This document shows positions 5,481-11,202 of a DNA stretch of 11,202 nucleotides, piece by piece. The position numbers and the translations under genes were made by a program. Position 1 is the stretch's first letter. The number at the start of each line of letters is the position of its first letter. The notes below the pieces were generated by a model. That model had not been told where the DNA came from. It saw only the letters and a list, made by a program, of their open reading frames with translations, and did not search any database. Source of the stretch: Candidatus Cloacimonadota bacterium (GTDB lineage Bacteria > Cloacimonadota > Cloacimonadia > Cloacimonadales > Cloacimonadaceae); assembly GCA_023230795.1 (NCBI GenBank), contig JALNWR010000086.1:1-11202 (forward strand), written 5' to 3'.

Positions 5481-7127
5481 TCAGGTCTGGACGGATACTG
5501 CGTTGCGCCCGGATTCTTTGGCTTCATACATCGCGACATCGGCTTTATCGATGTAGCCACTTAAGTTTTTGAGCTTGACATTATCTTGGAAGCTGTTACA
5601 ATATGCACCGATGCTCACGGTGATCTTAATCTGCTTTCTTTGGTAGTTGAATACACGGTTCTCGACCTTTTTACGGAAGCTGTTCATCATCTCTTCGCAA
5701 TATTGAGGATTGGTATCAAAAAGTACTATCAAGAATTCATCTCCGCCATAGCGGACGATTATATCACTATGGCGAAATGTTTGGGAGAGCATTTCACCTA
5801 AGGTCTTTAAGATGTAATCCCCTGCTATATGGCCATATTTATCGTTTACGCTCTTGAAATAATCGATATCAATGATAGAAAAACAGACCGGGACATTGTG
5901 CCGGGCTGCCAAAGCCAGGATCGGCAGGAGGTTGTTATCCATAAAGCGTCGGTTCCGCAGCCCGCTCAAAGGATCTGTAAGCGAAAGCTCTCCTACCTCC
6001 CGATAGAGGTCTTCTATCTTCTCAAAGTTCATCTGGAGGTTTTCCACATAGCTGTTGTTGCGCAGACTGGTCTGATTTGACAGATTCAGCAACTTATCCT
6101 CCACGTAGTTCATGCTAAGCTTGTAATCCTTGGGGTCACTATGTGTTCTCAGGTATTTTGAGATTTCGATCAGACGTTCCCAGCATTTATGCAGATAGTA
6201 GTTCGAAGCTTTGAAGCTAAGGATGGAATCGTGAAATTGCTCATTGAAACCACTGAGATAGTTTCCCGCAAAAAAGTGCAAGGAATGCATCTGTCTGGAA
6301 TTCAGAATCGTTTCGGATATCTTGATCAAGTCCTGATAGTAACGCATCCTTTCCGCCGGAGAGACCTGTTTGTCATCCAAAAGGAAGAGCTCGTATCCTA
6401 CTCTTGCCATATTAAGGCTTTCCGTCCCACGGATTTTCTCATAAAGATTGTAGAGCAGAGCTTTGTAGTATTTGCTGGATTTAAACCAGGACAAGGTAAA
6501 CAGCCAGCTTGTCAGCAGAAAGAGAGTAGCTTCACGGCTTCCAATATTCCAGACCCGGATGGTCAATTCCAGCAGTAACTTCATCTTTGATCTGGTTTCA
6601 CCGTGAGCACCCAGGATACCCACCCTGCTAAGCTGGTACATCACATAAAAGCAAAGCGGACTGGAATCTACTTGCTCTAACAGCTCTTCAACCATACGTT
6701 GGGCAGCATCCTCATAAGATATTTCTGAATAAACAAATAGCAATTGCAGGCGATCAAAGAACTTGATAGAGTCCGTATCTTTCTCAAAATATGGCCTCAG
6801 GATTTCCAGACCTTCATCATAAAAACGGGAGTTCGGCAAGATGGGAAGGTGGTTGATGATACGAAAGAACTTATATAGCTCGCTATGATTCTGCTCTTCT
6901 TGAGATATGATAAATTCGAAAGCTGCATCAAAAAATACCGCAACCGAGGCCAGAAAGTCATCGTCTAAGCTGTTTTGTTTAACCTGGGCAGATACTGTCT
7001 GAATCAGCTTTTCTATCTGCTGATTCCTATTCCGATTGTCGGGTTTAAAAAAATCATGAACCAAGCTGCGAATCTCGTTGACATATTCGGGTTTCAGCTG
7101 GCTCATGCCAGCAAGATCAAAAGCCAT
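5481..7127 (-). CDS. GGDEF diguanylate cyclase with helical N-terminal region
   Basis: A 548-residue protein predicted to make cyclic di-GMP from two GTP. The C-terminal GGDEF domain starts with LTDPLSGLRNRR (383-394). It has the metal Asp in IDID (419-422), the guanine-contacting Asn in SVNDKYGH (426-433), an intact GGDEF (461-465) and an RHSD inhibitory I-site (452-455) at the canonical distance, so product feedback is likely. The first 380 residues are helical without transmembrane segments or a signal peptide. They may be a TPR-like repeat sensor ending in a coiled coil (about 350-381), but no named sensor domain is evident. The ATG overlaps the upstream stop as TAATG with AAAGGAG just before it, so it is translationally coupled to the division gene. 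This is a cytoplasmic cyclase in a housekeeping operon. Confidence 0.92.
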   Translation of the reverse strand: MAFDLAGMSQLKPEYVNEIRSLVHDFFKPDNRNRNQQIEKLIQTVSAQVKQNSLDDDFLASVAVFFDAAFEFIISQEEQNHSELYKFFRIINHLPILPNSRFYDEGLEILRPYFEKDTDSIKFFDRLQLLFVYSEISYEDAAQRMVEELLEQVDSSPLCFYVMYQLSRVGILGAHGETRSKMKLLLELTIRVWNIGSREATLFLLTSWLFTLSWFKSSKYYKALLYNLYEKIRGTESLNMARVGYELFLLDDKQVSPAERMRYYQDLIKISETILNSRQMHSLHFFAGNYLSGFNEQFHDSILSFKASNYYLHKCWERLIEISKYLRTHSDPKDYKLSMNYVEDKLLNLSNQTSLRNNSYVENLQMNFEKIEDLYREVGELSLTDPLSGLRNRRFMDNNLLPILALAARHNVPVCFSIIDIDYFKSVNDKYGHIAGDYILKTLGEMLSQTFRHSDIIVRYGGDEFLIVLFDTNPQYCEEMMNSFRKKVENRVFNYQRKQIKITVSIGAYCNSFQDNVKLKNLSGYIDKADVAMYEAKESGRNAVSVQT

Positions 7128-7438
7128 TACTCAGACTCCTTTGCCGGTACAAAACGGAAGACTTTTTCATCCGGTTTGATAAGGCCAAATTGTTCTCGGG
7201 CGGCTTTTTCGGCAGCATCGGGATCTGTCTTCAGACGCATATTGTCCTGGGCCAGAGAATCATTTACAGCTTTTAGATGCCTTGCATCAGCTTCCATATT
7301 CTCTACCTTTTTTCGCAAAAGGTAAGCATTGCGGGCGCTGTTTCTGCCCAGCACTGAAATCCATAAAAATAAAAAAAGAATACACAGCAGATATATATAC
7401 CAGACTATCTTTGGAACCTGCTTCCCTTTTGATTTCAT
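7127..7438 (-). CDS. FtsB/DivIC-like septum formation initiator protein
   Basis: A 103-residue bitopic membrane protein. It has a short basic N-terminus, one membrane helix (about 10-30), a coiled coil (about 36-72), and the family ending EKAAREQFGLIKPDEKVFRF (77-96). FtsB/DivIC proteins link FtsL and FtsQ in the divisome at the cytoplasmic membrane. The frame is open to 7525, but the ATG at 7438 is preferred. It has AGGAGG 8 nt upstream, overlaps the DUF362 stop as ATGA, and gives the usual length for the family. The longer version would add 29 residues copied from the DUF362 reading region and delay the membrane helix. The stop shares one base with the cyclase start. The choice between FtsB and DivIC naming cannot be settled here, so no symbol is given. 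Confidence 0.85.
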   Translation of the reverse strand: MKSKGKQVPKIVWYIYLLCILFLFLWISVLGRNSARNAYLLRKKVENMEADARHLKAVNDSLAQDNMRLKTDPDAAEKAAREQFGLIKPDEKVFRFVPAKESE

Positions 7439-8562
7439 CTCATTAACCTCCTGGCGATAAAAGACTTGTGAATATCTATGGCTTGAGTGGGGCAAAGCTC
7501 GTGACAGCACATACATTTGATGCACTTATCTTTGTCCACTCGCGGAAATCCATCCGACTGCCAGGCTATAGCTTGAACAGGACAGCTTTTCACACAAACC
7601 CCACAGCGCACACAGCGCTCGCTGACCCTTGGGTAGTAATAATAAACTTTCTTGAAGGCATAGCGTAGAGTTCTGGGCATATACTTCAAGCCTTCTTTGC
7701 GCATTTTGACGAAGCCGATATCCACATCCGGAATCTGATGGTTGAGAAAGCTATGCGGCACCAGTATCCTGGAAGGCAGGATTCCCTCTTTGTGTAAAGC
7801 ACCCCATAGATATGGCACATCTTTTATTTTGAAGCCCATCATCTGAGCTGCGATGGTATCCAGAGCCGGTATGTTATCCGAGCCCATCAAGAGCCCGAAA
7901 TTCTTGAGCTTGCCAGCCGAAGGGCCGTTGCCATCCATACCCACTATCCCATCAATGATGCTATAGGTGATCTTCACGTGGCTCAGGCTGTAAAGCGCCA
8001 AAAGCAGCTCGGCAAAACTCTGAGTATCCGGATTCAGCCTATGATAATCGCTTTTAATCAAGCCAGGGATAAGCCCATACAGATTCTTCAAGGCTCCGGT
8101 AAAAGCCATCAGTGAATGCGTTTTGTATTTAGCCACGTTAATTACTATGCCGCATTGAAATAGCACTTCCGAGATTTTCACGGGAATTCCGTCGTATTTC
8201 ATTTCCCGATAGCCCGAAGTGGAGAGATTGATTAGTTTGATGGGATATCTTTCCGCCAGGTCCTGCCAGCCGCAGGTCTCCCAAACCTTTTGTACAGATA
8301 CGGTTCCTCCGGGACTGTCCCCCACCCAGACTTCCTTTTTTTGCTCCAGGAAGTAGCGGATGATGGCTTCCAGGACTATGGGATGTGTGGTTACGGCTTG
8401 CTCCGGAAGATACGCTCCCAGCGCATTTGGTTTGATCAAGACCCGTTTACTGCGCTTGAGCTTTGGGTCTCTCAGGTCGTCAAACCACTGCCTCACCGCA
8501 TCTTCTATGATAGGAAGGTCGTAGCTGTCTATGGCCCGGATCTGCACTTTTGGCTGTTTCAT
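7435..8562 (-). CDS. DUF362 protein with C-terminal 2x[4Fe-4S] ferredoxin domain
   Basis: A 375-residue cytoplasmic protein. The DUF362 region (about 1-280) includes KPNALG, a GDSPGG turn, VAKYKTHSLMAFTGALKNLYG and DGIVGMDGNGP. A bacterial-type ferredoxin tail follows, with Cys317/320/323/327 and Cys347/350/353/357. An extra Cys352 makes the CMCC that is usual in this family. The number and spacing support two [4Fe-4S] clusters. The family is widespread in anaerobes and has no agreed function; electron transfer is likely. The ATG overlaps the stop of the upstream barrel gene as ATGA with only weak ribosome-binding potential, indicating coupling. Its own stop overlaps the FtsB-like start as ATGA. 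Nothing in the sequence explains why it sits between an envelope and a division gene. Confidence 0.9.
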   Translation of the reverse strand: MKQPKVQIRAIDSYDLPIIEDAVRQWFDDLRDPKLKRSKRVLIKPNALGAYLPEQAVTTHPIVLEAIIRYFLEQKKEVWVGDSPGGTVSVQKVWETCGWQDLAERYPIKLINLSTSGYREMKYDGIPVKISEVLFQCGIVINVAKYKTHSLMAFTGALKNLYGLIPGLIKSDYHRLNPDTQSFAELLLALYSLSHVKITYSIIDGIVGMDGNGPSAGKLKNFGLLMGSDNIPALDTIAAQMMGFKIKDVPYLWGALHKEGILPSRILVPHSFLNHQIPDVDIGFVKMRKEGLKYMPRTLRYAFKKVYYYYPRVSERCVRCGVCVKSCPVQAIAWQSDGFPRVDKDKCIKCMCCHELCPTQAIDIHKSFIARRLMR

Positions 8563-9734
8563 TCGAACTTCAGGAAATCTTTACGCTTAAAGGAACTCAG
8601 GTACAGGCTGAGGCTGAGATTGAGCTGAGTAGTCTTACTCTCTGAAGCCACAGCGGTGAGCGCAGAGAGATTGATGCTGCCATCCCGGAAGAAGTAGCCC
8701 AGTCCAATGCTGATAAAGTGTTGCGAATTGTCTTCCACAGGTAGAGTGCGGGCTACATCGTCCCAAAAGATCGAGGTATCCGGATGAGCGATGGTATTTT
8801 CCGGAAGCAGCACTTGCCCATCCCACACATTTGATTTATAGAAATATCCCCCACGCAGGATTTTGTTACCACTGCGGCGTTCTGCGCCCAGATGGACGCT
8901 GTAGCGATCCTTATAGTTATCGTCTATAGCGGAATCCTGGCTGTATCTGAAGTCTGAGGAAAAGCGGTAAATGTCTTTGGTAAAGCTCAGTCCCGCACTG
9001 GCCTCCAGAGGAAGCAGGATATCATACTGGGCATATCTTAAGTCCCAATCCAGCTTTGTGGGCATAATCATCGAAACCCCGATAGACCTGCCTTCTGTAT
9101 GATATAAAATTCCAGGCTGGACCCTGAGGGTGTATTTGTACTCCCGGAGGCGGTCGTAGGTTCTTAAGAATATCACATCATCCAGATAGTGGATTTGATT
9201 GTGCAGCGAGATTCCCAGATTCAGCTGATCTAAGACCTGGAAATTTGCGCTGCCACTGAATTGATGCAAATAGTAAGTGGGATAGCGGGTTACCAGGTCT
9301 CCCCCTTGATTGATACTGATCGAAAAATCATCCAGCACCAGGGATTTGGGAATGCTATAAGTGATTGCAGTGGCAAGATTTTGCCCAATGGGAAAGCTAA
9401 GGCCAAAGAGCCCAATTGGCGTGGGCGAGCTGTACCGGCTCTGATAAATGAGGCCATACGCATTAATCGGAGGTTTGATATTTAGCTCTGTAAAGACCCT
9501 GGCCGAATCCACCATCATGCTGGCGGGATTCAGCAAAGCCCCTTGCGCCGTACCCAACAAGCCGGTTCCGGTATAGCCGCGTCCGGCAGCTTCCACCCCC
9601 AGGTAATTCAGGGAAAAGGCCTCGTACATGGGATTCATATATTGCGGCGAAGGAAGCACATACAGGGTGTCTGCACTTTGTGCGCCCAGGGCTGATACCA
9701 GCACCAGGCAAAAGATCAAAAGACGCAATCTCAT
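8559..9734 (-). CDS. PorV/OMPP1-like outer-membrane beta-barrel protein
   Basis: A 391-residue protein. Its signal peptide is MRLRLLIFCLVLVSALGAQS. Next comes the N-terminal motif of PorV/UPF0164/FadL-like barrels, LGVEAAGRGYTGTGLLGTAQ, followed by LLNPASM (about 45-73), then beta strands through to TTQLNLSLSLYLSS. The last ten residues (FKRKDFLKFE) are charged rather than ending in an aromatic, which is unusual for a barrel terminus. The overlap with the next gene falls in this extension. TTAGGAGAT upstream of the ATG marks the start, 21 nt after the purA stop. Members of this family act in outer-membrane transport or as part of type IX secretion (PorV). No other type IX gene is visible, so a specific role cannot be assigned. 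Confidence 0.78.
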   Translation of the reverse strand: MRLRLLIFCLVLVSALGAQSADTLYVLPSPQYMNPMYEAFSLNYLGVEAAGRGYTGTGLLGTAQGALLNPASMMVDSARVFTELNIKPPINAYGLIYQSRYSSPTPIGLFGLSFPIGQNLATAITYSIPKSLVLDDFSISINQGGDLVTRYPTYYLHQFSGSANFQVLDQLNLGISLHNQIHYLDDVIFLRTYDRLREYKYTLRVQPGILYHTEGRSIGVSMIMPTKLDWDLRYAQYDILLPLEASAGLSFTKDIYRFSSDFRYSQDSAIDDNYKDRYSVHLGAERRSGNKILRGGYFYKSNVWDGQVLLPENTIAHPDTSIFWDDVARTLPVEDNSQHFISIGLGYFFRDGSINLSALTAVASESKTTQLNLSLSLYLSSFKRKDFLKFE

Positions 9735-9755
9735 ATTCTATCTCCTAAATCTTGA

Positions 9756-11018
9756 TCACATATCTATTTTGAAGGTTTGATCGCGCTCTTTACCCACGGA
9801 GACCACCTTTACCGGCACCTCCAGCAGGTCTTCGACCGCTTCCAGATAGATTTGGGCATTAGCAGGCAAAGCCTCTTTGCTGCGCACACCGGTGATGTCT
9901 TCTTCCCAGCCCTGGAGCGTGACATACTGCGGCTCTACCTTGCTGAGCTCCAAAGGATGAGCGGGAGGAGTGATCAGGACTTTTCCATTTAGTTCATACC
10001 CCACGCAAATCTTCAATTCCTCGAGACCGGAAAGCACGTCCAGGAGCGTAAGCGCAATGCCATCCAGGGTATTCAACCGAGCGCTGTAAGCTCCCAGCAC
10101 GGCATCAAAATGGCCAATCCGGCGGGGTCTGCCTGTGGTAGAACCAAATTCATTGCCTTGCGCACGTATCTGATCTGCCAGGGGGCCATGAATCTCTGTA
10201 GGAAAAGGGCCCTCGCCCACACGGGTAACATAAGATTTGAAGACTCCCAGCACTTCATCCAGAAGGCGGGAGGAAAATCCGCTGCCGATGCCCACTGCAT
10301 CCACTATCGTATTCGATGAAGTTACATAGGGATAGCTTCCCCAGGAGCGGTCTAGAAGAGTGCCCTGAGCACCTTCAAAGATAATCCTGGCTCCGCTGAG
10401 ATAGGCATCACTAAGTATGGTCTCTATCGACCCGCAGTATTTTTCCAATACCTGCCAGGCTTCATCCAGCTGAGCCATGACCTCTTTGAGCGCCTTACTA
10501 TCAAGGCTTTGTCCATGATAATCGTAGAGCTCTTTGATGCGCTGTTTCAGATAGGCGGGATGTCCCAGGTCTCCCAGCCGGATTCCTGTGCGGGCTGTCA
10601 TATCCGCATAAGCAGGCCCGATCCCCCGTCCTGTGGTTCCGATTTTGGCGGAAGCCAGACGCTCCTCATTGACCGCATCCAATTCCTGATGCAGAGGAAG
10701 CACCAGCCCCACCTTTTCATCTATAAAAAGACGTTCGTCAAATTTCAAACCTGAGGCTTCCAGCCCCCTGATTTCATTCACCAAGCCAAGCGGATCGATT
10801 ATCATTCCACAACCGATCATACACTTCGTTCCAGGATACATTATCCCCGAAGGCACCGCATGAAAAACATATTTCTTGCCTTCCACCACTATGGTGTGCC
10901 CGGCATTACTTCCACCTTGAAAACGAACCACATAGTCGGCTGTATCTCCAAGATAGTCAACTATTTTCGCTTTCGCCTCATCTCCCCACATACAACCCAA
11001 AATCGCTATTGCAGACAT
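9756..11018 (-). CDS. purA: Adenylosuccinate synthetase
   Basis: It catalyses GTP-dependent joining of IMP and aspartate to adenylosuccinate, the first committed step to AMP, in the cytoplasm. The length is 420 residues. Catalytic Asp13, in WGDE, and His41, in NAGHT, are present, as are IGTTGRGIGPAY, FEGAQGTLLD, SSNT, GPFPTE and TTGRPRRIGHFD. Two spots depart from the common pattern. The phosphate loop reads GCMWGDEAKAK instead of GxQWGDEGKGK. The guanine-site segment reads LTLLDVLSG where E. coli has LTKLDVLDG. I start at ATG 11018 because GGAG lies 6 nt upstream and the residue numbers then match the family. The upstream in-frame ATG at 11024 directly abuts that ribosome site. The gene leads the tightly packed operon continuing to the cyclase and has a TTGACA promoter with a shared upstream box. 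Confidence 0.95.
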   Translation of the reverse strand: MSAIAILGCMWGDEAKAKIVDYLGDTADYVVRFQGGSNAGHTIVVEGKKYVFHAVPSGIMYPGTKCMIGCGMIIDPLGLVNEIRGLEASGLKFDERLFIDEKVGLVLPLHQELDAVNEERLASAKIGTTGRGIGPAYADMTARTGIRLGDLGHPAYLKQRIKELYDYHGQSLDSKALKEVMAQLDEAWQVLEKYCGSIETILSDAYLSGARIIFEGAQGTLLDRSWGSYPYVTSSNTIVDAVGIGSGFSSRLLDEVLGVFKSYVTRVGEGPFPTEIHGPLADQIRAQGNEFGSTTGRPRRIGHFDAVLGAYSARLNTLDGIALTLLDVLSGLEELKICVGYELNGKVLITPPAHPLELSKVEPQYVTLQGWEEDITGVRSKEALPANAQIYLEAVEDLLEVPVKVVSVGKERDQTFKIDM

Positions 11019-11046
11019 TATCATCTCCAGTTTTCTTTAGATTTTC

Positions 11047-11109
11047 AAAGTATTATGCGAAAGCTCTTTTGTCAATGTAAATCTTGCTGGCATTCCCCCA
11101 TTTTTTTTA
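11047..11109 (-). promoter_or_regulatory. Promoter of purA with upstream G-rich box
   Basis: On the minus strand TTGACA (11075-11070) is followed after 17 nt by TACTTT (11052-11047, a 3/6 -10). The 18 nt box GGGGGAATGCCAGCAAGA (11099-11082) lies exactly 6 nt before the -35, with an A8 tract (11108-11101) just upstream. That is the same architecture as at 809-868. The A-tract overlaps the stop codon of the upstream partial gene, so purA starts its own transcript tightly behind that gene. The weak -10 together with the strong -35 and box could mean dependence on an activator. This is inferred from sequence alone. Confidence 0.55.
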
Positions 11110-11202
11110 GAACCTAATTTTCATCTGGTCTCGATCACGCCTTTCCTGTATATTTGGCCGTCGTTTATACTGGATAAACAGCGTGATACAAATAGCGATA
11201 AC
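11107..11202 (-). CDS. 3' end of a membrane-anchored protein, truncated by the window edge
   Basis: The minus strand is open for 31 codons from the window edge to a TAA at 11109-11107. The visible C-terminus is a hydrophobic stretch (VIAICITLFI) followed by a strongly basic, charged tail (QYKRRPNIQERRDRDQ, then MKIRF). This looks like the last membrane helix of an inner-membrane protein with its positive tail in the cytoplasm. No family can be named from so little. The stop is 88 nt before the purA start, and the purA promoter lies in the gap. The frame could be chance, but hydrophobic-then-basic composition up to a stop placed correctly before a promoter supports a real gene. Confidence 0.5.
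   Translation of the reverse strand, partial: VIAICITLFIQYKRRPNIQERRDRDQMKIRF

Noticed and set aside
7439..7525. N-terminal extension of the FtsB-like protein to 7525
   Set aside because: The extension overlaps the DUF362 coding region deeply. The ATG at 7438 has AGGAGG at good distance and the ATGA overlap typical of this operon.
11019..11024. purA start at the upstream ATG (11024)
   Set aside because: That ATG directly abuts the GGAG, leaving no spacing. The ATG at 11018 is 6 nt from it and places the catalytic residues at the family's usual positions.

Overview
The window looks like chromosomal DNA of a Gram-negative, anaerobe-type bacterium. It has three signal-peptide-bearing outer-membrane beta-barrel candidates, a DUF362/ferredoxin protein and Shine-Dalgarno-led genes of moderate GC, next to an AT-rich repeat-bearing flank. 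The mix of PorV-like barrel proteins, DUF362, zinc-ribbon/TM2 proteins and a variant PurA fits the FCB/Cloacimonadota part of the tree. That placement is an impression from gene content, not a search result.

Layout. Positions 1-223 hold the end of a degenerate tandem array (about 52-54 bp period, palindromic GTCC-N5-GGAC core). Positions 224-808 have no convincing gene but contain a long two-tier hairpin (403-464) and a pair of inverted 23-24 nt boxes (350-372 and 546-569). A promoter at 809-868 then drives a plus-strand cassette of three small membrane proteins (945-2036): double zinc ribbon + TM2, DUF2752, and zinc ribbon + two membrane helices. The rest (2078-11202) is read from the minus strand: a partial membrane-protein gene at the right edge, purA, a PorV-like barrel protein, a DUF362 4Fe-4S protein, an FtsB/DivIC-type division protein, a GGDEF diguanylate cyclase, an MsmK/UgpC-type ABC ATPase, and two more outer-membrane proteins. 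The two clusters converge at about 2037-2077.

How it works together. From purA to the cyclase the genes are very tightly packed: a 21 nt gap, then ATGA, ATGA and TAATG junctions. They are probably one translationally coupled operon joining AMP synthesis, an envelope protein, an iron-sulfur protein, a septum protein and c-di-GMP signalling. The ABC ATPase has no permease beside it, so it probably serves transporters encoded elsewhere. The two barrel genes behind it share a GTGA overlap and form a pair.

The least expected observation is non-coding. The promoter of the plus-strand cassette and the putative purA promoter carry the same 18 nt box (16/18 identical), each exactly 6 nt before a perfect TTGACA and each preceded by an A-tract. 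Two diverged relatives of the box form the inverted pair in the left intergenic region. This may be an undescribed promoter or regulator element of the lineage.
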